From assembly GCF_000169095.1 (NCBI RefSeq), contig NZ_AAVU01000052.1, positions 1 to 45,336 of the forward strand: a stretch of 45,336 bases of DNA, in the 5' to 3' direction. The translations under genes and the position numbers were made by a program. The DNA is from Lyngbya sp. PCC 8106. GTDB lineage: Bacteria > Cyanobacteriota > Cyanobacteriia > Cyanobacteriales > Microcoleaceae. The first letter of the stretch is position 1, and every line of letters begins with the position of its first letter. Below the pieces are notes generated by a model. The model searched no databases. It was not told the DNA's origin and saw only the letters and a list, made by a program, of their open reading frames with translations. Positions 27,075 to 35,073 of this stretch are shown here, piece by piece.

Positions 27075-27569
27075 ATGAGACCACAACGAATTCCTCCGCA
27101 ACCCGGTCAAGAGTCTGTTTGGGACTATCCTCGTCCCGCAATTTGCGAAGATGTCAGTCAACCGATTAAAGTGATCTTTAATGGTGAAGTCATCGCCGAA
27201 ACTCAACAAGCAAAACGAGTTTTAGAAACCAGTCATCCTCCTACTTACTATATCCCCGCAGAGGATATTAAACTAGAGTATTTGATTGAAACATCTCGAA
27301 TAACAATGTGTGAATGGAAAGGACGCTGTGTTTATTCTGATATTAAGGTAGGCGATAAACACGTCCGTCAAGCAGCTTGGCGTTACTTTAATCCCACTCC
27401 TAATTTTGTTTCCATTAAAGACTGTTATAGCTTTTATGCAAACGTTATGGACGCTTGTTATGTCGGCGATGAACTTGTTCAACCCCAAGCGGGTGACTTC
27501 TATGGCGGTTGGGTGACTAAAAATATTGTTGGCCCGTTTAAAGGTAGCCCTGGAACAATGGGTTGGTAA
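27075..27569 (+). CDS. DUF427 domain protein
   Basis: A 164-aa soluble protein. DUF427 runs from about residue 28 to 135: VIFNGEVIAETQQAKRVLETSHPPTYYIPAEDI, then CEWKGRCVYSDI and AAWRYFNP...FYANVMDACYVGDE. A C-terminal extension (residues 140-164) ends VGPFKGSPGTMGW, which I recall in cyanobacterial members. No function is assigned to the family. Confidence 0.88.
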   Translation: MRPQRIPPQPGQESVWDYPRPAICEDVSQPIKVIFNGEVIAETQQAKRVLETSHPPTYYIPAEDIKLEYLIETSRITMCEWKGRCVYSDIKVGDKHVRQAAWRYFNPTPNFVSIKDCYSFYANVMDACYVGDELVQPQAGDFYGGWVTKNIVGPFKGSPGTMGW

Positions 27570-27626
27570 GTTGATTTTACTTTAATATTGTACCCGAATT
27601 TTCATCCCTTTTGACCTCTCCCCCAA

Positions 27627-27660
27627 CCCCTCTCCTAGTAGGAGAGGGGAGTCATTTTTT
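27627..27660 (+). terminator. hairpin terminator, dispersed CCCCTCTCC repeat
   Basis: CCCCTCTCC (27627-27635) pairs perfectly with GGAGAGGGG (27641-27649) around TAGTA, followed by AGTCA and six T (27655-27660). The sequence, preceded by CTCTCCCCCAA, is a common interspersed inverted repeat of cyanobacteria. Here it can end the DUF427 transcript. Confidence 0.65.
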
Positions 27661-27787
27661 GACTCATTTTATAGATTGAATCAAAGTTCCGTGAATCTAC
27701 GGATGCTTAATGATAATCTAACGAGTATATTAAAGTTATCGGTTAATTGATCTAACTTTATAAATTTTCGTTCCAGGGGTTGAACTT

Positions 27788-28714
27788 ATGCTTGGATGGA
27801 TATTTGGTGGCTTGGTGAAAAAGCTAGAACGTTCGACGAAAAAAGTAGAACGAGATTTTGTTGATCGTTCGGCAAAAAAGTTAAATAAACTTGCTAATGA
27901 CCTTGATTACATGGTCGCCAAACGAACTGATCACGTAATGAACCGGATGGAAAGTCTAGAAAATAAAACGGTTCAAGATATTAACAAAATAATAGATCAA
28001 GCCGATGAAAAAGTCAAGGAAAACCTGCGGGAAATTGATCGCATTCGCCGGGAAACTATCGAAGAAGTCAACCAGACCATTAAAGAAACCGATTATTATA
28101 TTGAAAATCGCATCAATCAAATCTCGTTAGTGGTGATGGAATCAATCATTGAAGCCAAAAATTTAATCCGAGACGTTGAATTATTGGAAACTCAAATTTT
28201 TAACGATGCGAGTTATTTAATCGACCAAATCGAAGAAATAGTTGATAAAACTATCGAACAAGTACGCGGAGAATTGCGGCGACACAGTGCAGAATTAATT
28301 CCGAATCCTTTTGATCCCTGTCGTCAAAAATTGGGGTTGGGATTAAAACCCGGTTTTCAGTTATCAGATATTGAATATTATCGGTTGATAGAATGTTCTG
28401 AACTGACGAAATTAACCCCAACCACTCCCATACAAACTATCATTGAAACCTATGGTCAACTTCAACTCAATGCAGCTAGAATGGTCGCTTTAACTCGAAA
28501 AGCACCGGAGTTAAGAAAATTCGCCGTTGAAGATTGGTTAAAATATGGTGTTTTGTGTCAATTTTGGAGTAATACCATCAAAGTTTATGATTCAACTGAA
28601 TTAAAAATTGAGTCTTCTCCTTCACAGCAACAACTAAATTATCAAGATATCAAAACACAAGTTTTTCAATCATTTTCAAACTTCCAGCAAATGTTTTCTA
28701 AACCGACTGAATAA
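27788..28714 (+). CDS. long helical protein of unknown function
   Basis: A 308-aa protein. The first 20 residues (MLGWIFGGLVKKLERS) are weakly hydrophobic and may bind membrane. Residues about 20-175 are one long charged helix or coiled coil (KKLNKLANDLDYMVAK, ENKTVQDINKIIDQADEKVKE, REIDRIRRETIEEVNQTIKE). The C-terminal 120 residues look globular (NPFDPCRQKLGLGLKPGFQLSDIEYYRLIECSEL). I do not recognise a family. A second coiled-coil gene follows on the same strand after 108 bases, so a common structural role is plausible. Confidence 0.7.
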   Translation: MLGWIFGGLVKKLERSTKKVERDFVDRSAKKLNKLANDLDYMVAKRTDHVMNRMESLENKTVQDINKIIDQADEKVKENLREIDRIRRETIEEVNQTIKETDYYIENRINQISLVVMESIIEAKNLIRDVELLETQIFNDASYLIDQIEEIVDKTIEQVRGELRRHSAELIPNPFDPCRQKLGLGLKPGFQLSDIEYYRLIECSELTKLTPTTPIQTIIETYGQLQLNAARMVALTRKAPELRKFAVEDWLKYGVLCQFWSNTIKVYDSTELKIESSPSQQQLNYQDIKTQVFQSFSNFQQMFSKPTE

Positions 28715-28822
28715 GTTTAGTAATGTGTTGTTGTACTTCAGCACTATCATAGTTTTATTACTGCGCGTGCATCGCAACCCCGAACTTAATTATCAATAGA
28801 ATTTGAATCAAGGATAAATCTA

Positions 28823-29605
28823 ATGAACTCCAACGACAACAAAACCCCTCTCGAATATTACGAAAGAGCAATTCAAGAGTTAACAAACACTCGCGAACAG
28901 TTTCAAACCGAGTTAGAAAGTATCGCCGAGATAAGGACTTCCTATAAAACGTTAAAAAAAGAACTTGAAGATACCAAAGCCGAACTTCATCAAACCCGCA
29001 AAGAATTATCAGATACAAAAGAAGAACTTCAACAGAAAATAGAACCTTTGCAAACATCTAGTAATCAAATAGAAGCACAGGTTAATTATTGTTATTCAGA
29101 AAGTCAAAATGTCAAAAACAAGATGGATACTCAGTTAGAAACTCTCAGAAAAATGCAGGGTTCCTATCAAACCTTGAAGGATGAACTCGCACAAACCAAA
29201 GCTAAACTTGATGACAACCAAAGAGAATTATCAAACACAAAAGAAGAACTTCAACAGAAAATAGAACCTTTGAACAAATTGAGTAATCAAATAGAAGCAC
29301 AGGTTAATTATTGTTATTCAGAAACTCAAAATGTCAAAAACCAGATAGATACTCAGTTAGAAAGTCTCAGAAAAATGCAGATTTCCTATCAAAGCTTGAA
29401 GGATGAAATTGCAACAACCCAAGTTAAACTTTACCACACCCAAAAGGATGAACTTGAAAAAAATCAAGCCGAATTTCAAGAACAAATCCAAGCTACAAAC
29501 GCAGAACTACAAAAGCAAAAACAAAAGTTATATAGAATAGAAAATGGCATCTTTTCGGGAAATATAAAAACAACTAAAAGATGGAAAGAAACTTTTAAAA
29601 GTTAA
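28823..29605 (+). CDS. coiled-coil protein with duplicated 74-residue block
   Basis: A 260-aa, almost entirely coiled-coil, polar Gln/Lys/Glu-rich protein with AAGGA before the ATG. The block starting KEELQQKIEPL and containing NQIEAQVNYCYSE and TQLE(T/S)LRKMQ occurs twice with a period of 222 bp (29021 and 29243), and weaker copies flank it. There is no signal or membrane span. The frame ends early relative to an adjacent open frame that carries a conserved-looking C-terminal tail (29565-29708), so the 3' end may be frameshifted. Confidence 0.65.
   Translation: MNSNDNKTPLEYYERAIQELTNTREQFQTELESIAEIRTSYKTLKKELEDTKAELHQTRKELSDTKEELQQKIEPLQTSSNQIEAQVNYCYSESQNVKNKMDTQLETLRKMQGSYQTLKDELAQTKAKLDDNQRELSNTKEELQQKIEPLNKLSNQIEAQVNYCYSETQNVKNQIDTQLESLRKMQISYQSLKDEIATTQVKLYHTQKDELEKNQAEFQEQIQATNAELQKQKQKLYRIENGIFSGNIKTTKRWKETFKS
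29021..29464 (+). repeat. 222-bp tandem duplication in coding sequence
   Basis: Two consecutive copies (29021-29242 and 29243-29464). The first parts (GAAGAACTTCAACAGAAAAT) are identical and the encoded blocks differ only at scattered residues, decaying at the end of the second copy. Confidence 0.75.
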
Positions 29606-29708
29606 AGCTGTTGATATTGACTGCAAAGGATTCTTTTTAGAAATTCATACTTGGGGACATACTGAAGTTTGGGGATGTGATGTTAACTGGTTGGCTTATG
29701 GTTTGTAG
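29565..29708 (+). pseudogene. C-terminal coding remnant without a start
   Basis: In the frame one base off from the upstream coiled-coil gene, the DNA is open from just after a TAA near 29562 to TAG 29706-29708. It encodes a tail ending in VDIDCKGFFLEIHTWGHTE, then a Trp/Cys/Asn-containing end. The residue choice (Trp, Cys, Gly, His) and codon use look like real protein. It has no start codon, so it is either the true C-terminus of the coiled-coil gene lost by frameshift or the stump of another gene. Confidence 0.45.
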
Positions 29709-29737
29709 TTGTGCGGAGAGCGCAATTTTAGCTTGAT

Positions 29738-29753
29738 TTGTGCTAAAGCACAA
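29738..29753. repeat. palindrome TTGTGCTAAAGCACAA
   Basis: A perfect 7-bp stem with a 2-base centre between converging genes. It is of the short interspersed palindrome type seen in cyanobacteria and may help separate the converging transcripts. Confidence 0.45.
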
Positions 29754-29785
29754 CAACGAGCTTAATTCCAAGAAATTCTAATATT

Positions 29786-30595
29786 TTAATATTCGTAAGG
29801 ATTTCTCGGTTCGGGAATTTTAGTTAATTTAGTTGCTTTTATCGTTAATCTTCGTTCACCGTCAATGGTTTGCGTAGTCATTTCCCCACCGACTTCTAGC
29901 CAACTATCTTGAGGATAATCTTGGCGGTTGCTATCAGGTGGAAGTAATACAGGGATACCCACTGGATAAGCATCAGCCGCACAACAAGTAATCACAAATC
30001 TAGATAACCACAAATACCCTTGAGGAAGGGAAGGCGGATAAATAATAAAACCCGTTACATTTGCCTTTTGACCCGTGTAAGCGTCGGGTTCGGGGTTAAC
30101 ATTCAACATCCGTACCCATTCTATCAGCGATCGCTCCTCGGGTGTGGCAGCCGTCCGAAATTCTTGGGGTTGAGTGCGAGTCGTCGGTAAAGATTCTGTT
30201 AGCCCCCGTTGTAAAGCCGTGTGACTGCCGAAAGTTCGGGGTGTGACCCATAAGCCCAAAATAGCCGCAGCGAGGAACAGGATGCTACTCCAGCCGGGAG
30301 GAAATAGGCTAATATGTTGAAGATTTTGGGAGGGTTTGGGTTTTTCCGACTCAACGGTATAGCTTTGAACAACTTGCCAAAATTTCACACTACCAATGCC
30401 AATTAAGCCAATTCCACCAATAATGGTTAATGCAAAATAATTCGGATGAATCAGAATATTCAGTTTACCTGTAATCCAATATTTTAATAATAAAATTCCC
30501 CAAGCCAAAATCGCAATCGGATCAAGCCAGGGTTGAACAGTTTCCCAGACGGGAAGCATCCGGCGACGGATAGTATTAAAGCGACGATTAACCAT
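29786..30595 (-). CDS. TIGR03943 family membrane protein
   Basis: A 269-aa protein from ATG 30595; a TTG three codons earlier overlaps a short repeat. The N-terminal third has hydrophobic spans (around 25-45, 53-75, 100-120). The C-terminal soluble domain carries NVTGFIIYPP...RFVITCCAADAYPVGIPV, the hallmark of the TIGR03943 (YcgQ-like) family. These genes usually directly follow a DUF318-type permease (YcgR-like). Here the permease at 31039-32139 is upstream, but a four-helix-bundle gene stands between. Transport function is presumed; the substrate is unknown. Confidence 0.87.
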   Translation of the reverse strand: MVNRRFNTIRRRMLPVWETVQPWLDPIAILAWGILLLKYWITGKLNILIHPNYFALTIIGGIGLIGIGSVKFWQVVQSYTVESEKPKPSQNLQHISLFPPGWSSILFLAAAILGLWVTPRTFGSHTALQRGLTESLPTTRTQPQEFRTAATPEERSLIEWVRMLNVNPEPDAYTGQKANVTGFIIYPPSLPQGYLWLSRFVITCCAADAYPVGIPVLLPPDSNRQDYPQDSWLEVGGEMTTQTIDGERRLTIKATKLTKIPEPRNPYEY

Positions 30596-30604
30596 AAAGA
30601 TCAA

Positions 30605-30639
30605 GGGAATAGGGAACAGGGAACAGGGAACAGGGAACA
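30605..30639. repeat. heptamer tandem repeat GGGAACA x5
   Basis: Five direct copies of a 7-mer (first copy GGGAATA, then four GGGAACA), directly upstream of the TIGR03943 start. This is a short tandemly repeated sequence typical of filamentous cyanobacteria. Confidence 0.9.
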
Positions 30640-31036
30640 GATTTTAATTCTCTAATTTTTTGATTAGACTAATAATCATTCTACTTTCCTCTTTTAATAA
30701 ATTCACAATCATTTCCAGATCTTTTTCTTCACATAATCTTACCCGTCTAGATAAAATGAGATGGGTTTCTAGTTCATTAACTGAACCTTGGGCTATGTTT
30801 AAAAATCTCACATACTCTGCCGTATATCTTCGTCCGTATCCTTCAGCTATGTTAGCAGGAATAGATGCGGCACTTCTTCTAATTTGTTGTACCATACCGT
30901 ATAACTCATCTTTGGGAAAAAGTTTTGTAAGGAAATAACACTGTTCAGCGATATCCATACCTTTCTGCCAAATTCTTAAATCTTTAAAGTCATTAATATC
31001 TGACATTTTTGCATTTTTTTATTCTGAACTGTTCCC
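30633..31036. mobile_element. putative insertion bounded by GGGAACAG/CTGTTCCC
   Basis: GGGAACAG at 30633-30640 and its exact inverse CTGTTCCC at 31029-31036 enclose the 120-aa four-helix-bundle gene and almost nothing else. The right end lies two bases from the permease stop. The unit separates two genes that are normally adjacent. Whether it is truly mobile is inference. Confidence 0.4.
30644..31006 (-). CDS. four-helix-bundle protein, S23/IVP type
   Basis: A 120-aa all-helical protein of the TIGR02436 / S23 family first found in 23S rRNA intervening sequences. Hallmarks are FKDLRIWQKGMDIAE, FPKDELYGMVQQIRRSAASIPANIAEGYGRR and FLNIAQGSVNELETHL. The biochemical role is unclear; such genes often sit in variable regions. 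Here it interrupts the permease-TIGR03943 pair on the same strand and is enclosed by inverted GGGAACAG octamers. Confidence 0.9.
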   Translation of the reverse strand: MSDINDFKDLRIWQKGMDIAEQCYFLTKLFPKDELYGMVQQIRRSAASIPANIAEGYGRRYTAEYVRFLNIAQGSVNELETHLILSRRVRLCEEKDLEMIVNLLKEESRMIISLIKKLEN

Positions 31037-31038
31037 TC

Positions 31039-32139
31039 TTAGCTGATGTTTAAATTCACAATCAAGGTCAATAAAAAGGTCATTTGTGCGGCTAATACCA
31101 TTAAGTAAACCACAGCTCGCGGCTTAAATACTGATAACATTAGACCAACCGTTTTAATATCAATCATCGGCCCAAATACCAAAAACGCTAACAGCGAACC
31201 ACTGGTAAAGGTTGCAGCAAAAGACAAGGCAAAAAACGCATCTACCGTTGAACAGATAGAAACAATTCCTCCCAATAACAACATCGCGACAATGGAGGAA
31301 ACGGGGCCATGTCCTAAACTGAGAATAATTTCACGGGGCATCGACACCTGTATAATAGCGGCGATCAAACTCCCAATCACTAAGATTCCCCCTAACTCCC
31401 GCAATTCTTGTACCATATTCTCAACCATCAAGCTTAGACGTTCTTTAGAAGGATGCAAGAATAGCGATCGCAAGTTAACTTTGGGGCGTTTTTCGAGTTT
31501 TACCGTTTTTTTGTCAGGTTTTCCGATACCTTGTCCGGCTTGCCAAAACGGAATAGACTCTAATCGAACGGGTTGTTCAGCCGAACCCAACAAATAAGTT
31601 CCGGGTTGTAGCAAAGGAGAACTTTCACTGGCCTCCGTTGTTTTGTTGTCGTTCCAGCGAGGCGGGGGTAACAGACGGGCCATAGTCGGTTGGACGATGG
31701 GGCGTAGGTCTTTTTGAAAACTAAACACCCAACCGAGTAAAGTGGCAATAATCAGCGATAAGAGGACTCGTAGAAAAACAATTTCCGGTTGGTCGCGAAA
31801 AGCTATCCAGGTAGACCATATAACAATAGGATTGATCGTGGGGGCAGCAAATAAAAATCCAATGGCTGCCGAAGTGGGTATTCCCTGAATCAGAAACCGA
31901 CGGGCAACCGGAACGTTACCGCATTCACACACGGGAAAGAGAAATCCGACTAAACTCCCAAATAAAGCCCCTAATAGCGGATGAGAGGGAACTAATGATA
32001 GCAGTTTGCGTTCATCGACTAACTGATTGAGAATACTTGAAAATAAGACTCCCAATAGCAGAAACGGTAACGCCTCAACCAGTAAACTGAGGAAAAGCGT
32101 AAACCCGCTATTAAGTTGATTAATTAAGGTTGATTCCAT
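31039..32139 (-). CDS. DUF318/COG0701-type permease
   Basis: A 366-aa integral membrane protein with two hydrophobic halves (about residues 10-160 and 240-366) and a Lys/Arg/Pro-rich cytoplasmic loop between. FPVCECGNVPVARRFLIQGIP near residues 68-88 with its two cysteines is the family hallmark. The second half repeats the pattern as SICSTVDAFFALSFA. It works with TIGR03943 (YcgQ) proteins; the ion or metal moved is unknown to me. The gene is on the same strand as TIGR03943. Confidence 0.87.
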   Translation of the reverse strand: MESTLINQLNSGFTLFLSLLVEALPFLLLGVLFSSILNQLVDERKLLSLVPSHPLLGALFGSLVGFLFPVCECGNVPVARRFLIQGIPTSAAIGFLFAAPTINPIVIWSTWIAFRDQPEIVFLRVLLSLIIATLLGWVFSFQKDLRPIVQPTMARLLPPPRWNDNKTTEASESSPLLQPGTYLLGSAEQPVRLESIPFWQAGQGIGKPDKKTVKLEKRPKVNLRSLFLHPSKERLSLMVENMVQELRELGGILVIGSLIAAIIQVSMPREIILSLGHGPVSSIVAMLLLGGIVSICSTVDAFFALSFAATFTSGSLLAFLVFGPMIDIKTVGLMLSVFKPRAVVYLMVLAAQMTFLLTLIVNLNIS

Positions 32140-32379
32140 GCCTCATCAAGCGTGAACAGGGCGCACCCAGTTGGGAATTGGCGTGGCATTGTACAGACGT
32201 GCCTCACCCTACGGGGAGATTGACGATTTTTGCAGAAAATATCACTCAAACGTTTGAGGGCGGGTCACATTATAAAAATGCGCTCACAATTTTTGACTCG
32301 AAACTCTTATTCTATCCGATAATACCATCAACAGGGGTAGGGAGCTTGGAACCCAAGGTTCTATTTGCGTTCTAGATGT
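32140..32379. other. non-coding gap before the hairpin region
   Basis: No convincing gene. Short ORFs on both strands (32130-32375 plus, 32284-32598 minus) lack ribosome-binding sites and family features. The permease promoter must lie here. This stretch may include decayed transposon sequence continuous with 32380-32800. Confidence 0.5.
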
Positions 32380-32800
32380 AGCGAAAGTTCTCTCAGGAGA
32401 GGATGTCAAGGAAAAATCTTCACGGGAAATAGTCCGGTAGAGTGGAAGCCCCGTGTCTTTAGACCGGGGAGGAAACTCGACACGAGCGGTTTTAACCGCC
32501 TGTAAAAAAATTAATGGGGGTATGGTTGCCCCCAACACCCATTTCTGGGGTAATGTTTGCCTCGCATAAGTTATCGGTCGGTACTTTCGACAACACACTG
32601 TCTTACCCCTCGTAGGACTGTTTAATGCTGTGGTTCTAGAGCCGGAGACTGGCCACGCATCTCCGGGTCGGAACGTTAACTCTTGCCGATAACGTAGCCC
32701 TCAAGGGACTTAGGCGGGTACTAGCTACCTAAAAAGAGAAGCATGATGCCCCGTCTCTTTAGAGCGGGGTGCTGACCTGATACAAACTGTAGGGAGTGTT
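32380..32800 (+). ncRNA. structured RNA region like an IS200/IS605 right end or omega-RNA relic
   Basis: Two hairpins of the AAGCCCC...CGGGG right-end type occur: 32449-32469 (GTCT/AGAC inner stem) and 32749-32767 (CTCT/AGAG inner stem), the second preceded by CTACCTAAAAAGAGAAGC. Between them, GTTATCGG 32570-32577 pairs with CCGATAAC 32686-32693, closing a domain that contains CCGGAGA/TCTCCGG (32642-32648/32660-32666). Further stems are GCGGTT/AACCGC (32486-32499) and GGGGG/CCCCC (32516-32533). This is the look of the guide-RNA 3' region of TnpB- or IscB-type elements. No tnpB, iscB or tnpA coding sequence remains. Confidence 0.5.
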
Positions 32801-32886
32801 GGGTATAAACCCAATAACATCAGCCCAATCATTCAAACCCTGAATATTTTGGGGGTTAAATTACCGGGCGCAAACCTGACTACAGT

Positions 32887-34728
32887 TTAACGAACGGTAA
32901 CGGGTTCAGGGACAATAATCGGGCGATCGCCAGACAACCCAAACGCCTGATGAACCGCTTGTAACGCTTGTGTACCCTGTTGTTCATCGACAACGCAACT
33001 AATCTTAATTTCTGAAGTGGCGATCATCGAAATATTAATCTTTTCTGCGGCTAAAGCCTCAAACATTCGCGCCGCAACTCCAGGATGATCGATCATTCCC
33101 GCCCCAACAACACTAATTTTGGCGATCGCTTTATTAACCACAATTTCCCCACAGCCTAACTCACCCATGGCTTGTTCTAACACCTTCTGGGCTTGATCGG
33201 CATCAACTTGGGCGACGGTAAAAGCAATATCCCGGCTTAACATCCCATTGACTTGATGACAACGTTGGGACTGAATAATCATATCCACACTAATATTATG
33301 TTCAGCCAAGAGTGCAAACACTTTAGCGGCCATTCCCGGACGATCAGGGATGTGACGAATGGCTAAACGGGCTTGATGGCGATCGAGGGCAACTCCGCGC
33401 ACAGGCGGTAAAGGAGTCGTACTCACAGAAGCAGGGGAAGCCGAAGCCGCCAGGGAATTAGAGGAAGCTAAATTGACTTCAAAGTGTTGACACAACGCTT
33501 CTACAGCGCGATCGCAATCTCGCGCGGCAATTACACAACTAACTTTCACCTCGGAAGTGGAAATCATCTGAATATTAATCCCCGCTTCGGCTAAGGTGGT
33601 AAACATCCCCGATGCCACATTCGGACGCCCAATCATTCCCGCCCCGACAATACTGACTTTAGCAATAGGTGTTTGATCGCCTTTGACTTCTGGTTGTCCT
33701 AAATTCGCATCTTCGTTTTCGCCCAAAGTGGGTAATAAAGCCTCTGCTACGGCGATCGCTTGATTGTAGGAACCCTTGCCGACAGTAAAGGTGATATCGT
33801 TAATATTACCTTCGTGTATCGACTGAATAATCAAATCCACATTTAACTGTTGTACCGCAATTCCCCCAAACAATTTCGCCGCAATACCCGGACGATCCGG
33901 CACCCGCAATAGGGAAACCGCTGCTTGGTTGGTGTCAAATTCCACCGCATCAACAGGGTGAGTTAATTCTAGCCCTTCTAAGGGTCGAGGTTGACGAGTC
34001 GGGGACGTGACACGAGTTCCCGGTTGATCACTCCAACTCGATCGCACGACTAATGGCATCCCGTAATTTCGGGCTATTTCTACCGCCCGAGGATGCAACA
34101 CTTTCGCCCCCAAACTAGCTAACTCCAACATCTCATCACAGGTAATTTCCGTCATCAACTGGGCTTCAGGAACCAAACGCGGATCGGTGGTTAGAATGCC
34201 GGGAACATCGGTATAAATTTCACATTGATCGGCTTGTAGGGCTGCCGCCAACGCCACGGCCGAAGTATCGGAACCGCCCCGTCCTAGCGTTGTGATTTCT
34301 AATTCTTCGCGGCCTGTAATCCCCTGGAAACCTGCGACAACGACAACTTTGCCTTTTTTGAGGTGACGTTCAATTCGGTCGGTTTGAATATTGAGAATGC
34401 GGGCGCGAGTATGTTCGGCTTCAGTGACAATTCCCACTTGGGCGCCAGTCATGGAAATAGCAGGTTGTCCGAGTTCTTGGATCGCCATACTCATCAGCGC
34501 AATGCTAACTTGTTCTCCAGTCGAGAGCAACATATCCATTTCTCGACGGTTGGGTGTTGTGGAAATTTCCGTCGCCAGCTTCACCAGTTGATCGGTTGTT
34601 TTTCCCATCGCTGAAACGACGACAACAACTGAATGTTCGCGGGCTGTTTTGATGATCCGTTGAGCAACAGCTTGAATGCGTTCAACTGATCCGACTGAGG
34701 TACCACCGTATTTTTGAACAATTAGCAT
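32887..34728 (-). CDS. lysC: aspartate kinase with four ACT domains
   Basis: Aspartokinase, first step of the Lys/Thr/Met/Ile pathway, 613 aa. The kinase domain begins with KYGGTSVGS (residues 6-14), with STGEQVS near 70 and TLGRGGSDTSAVALAAAL near 148-165. Four ACT regulatory modules follow at about 265-335, 345-415, 440-515 and 525-595, seen as pairs of RVPDRPGIAAKLF / VSIVGAGMIGRPNVA and RHIPDRPGMAAKVF / ISVVGAGMIDHPGVA. The duplicated ACT pair and 600-aa length are the cyanobacterial type, expected to be feedback-regulated by Lys and Thr. Confidence 0.95.
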   Translation of the reverse strand: MLIVQKYGGTSVGSVERIQAVAQRIIKTAREHSVVVVVSAMGKTTDQLVKLATEISTTPNRREMDMLLSTGEQVSIALMSMAIQELGQPAISMTGAQVGIVTEAEHTRARILNIQTDRIERHLKKGKVVVVAGFQGITGREELEITTLGRGGSDTSAVALAAALQADQCEIYTDVPGILTTDPRLVPEAQLMTEITCDEMLELASLGAKVLHPRAVEIARNYGMPLVVRSSWSDQPGTRVTSPTRQPRPLEGLELTHPVDAVEFDTNQAAVSLLRVPDRPGIAAKLFGGIAVQQLNVDLIIQSIHEGNINDITFTVGKGSYNQAIAVAEALLPTLGENEDANLGQPEVKGDQTPIAKVSIVGAGMIGRPNVASGMFTTLAEAGINIQMISTSEVKVSCVIAARDCDRAVEALCQHFEVNLASSNSLAASASPASVSTTPLPPVRGVALDRHQARLAIRHIPDRPGMAAKVFALLAEHNISVDMIIQSQRCHQVNGMLSRDIAFTVAQVDADQAQKVLEQAMGELGCGEIVVNKAIAKISVVGAGMIDHPGVAARMFEALAAEKINISMIATSEIKISCVVDEQQGTQALQAVHQAFGLSGDRPIIVPEPVTVR

Positions 34729-35073
34729 AGCAACTTGAGAATATGGGGAATGGAATGCGATCGCGAAGCTTATCCTTCAGGACGTATCGCGCTTTGAGTC
34801 TGGGACATTGGACATCTGTAAATGGAGTTAAGTTCCTATTTGCTGTCCTCAACCCCTGACTTTATATAATTATGCGTCTCCACATTTTAGACGACAGGAT
34901 ACCACACTGAACGTCTTCTCTAAGTATTTTTAATGTTGTGATGGGAGGTGCGATCACTTGTGGTTTGACAGAAGAATATTGTTGGAGATTATTTAAACAT
35001 CTGTATAGATTGCAGAAATCTCAATTTCAACCGAACATTCAATTAGAATCTAAGCGTTACTAGATTTTAAAGC
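34729..35073. other. 345-bp intergenic region upstream of lysC
   Basis: Holds a HIP1 copy (GCGATCGC near 34760) and the lysC promoter. An AT-rich stretch near 34860-34870 (TTTATATAATTATG) could hold a -10 element. No gene or clear riboswitch is seen. Confidence 0.45.

Noticed and set aside
30605..30639. Heptamer repeat considered as CRISPR or phase-variable promoter
   Set aside because: Seven-base direct copies have no spacers, so not CRISPR; no promoter elements are visible within it.
32130..32598. ORFs on both strands around the hairpin region
   Set aside because: Products do not resemble transposase or any family; better explained by RNA structure or decayed transposon DNA.
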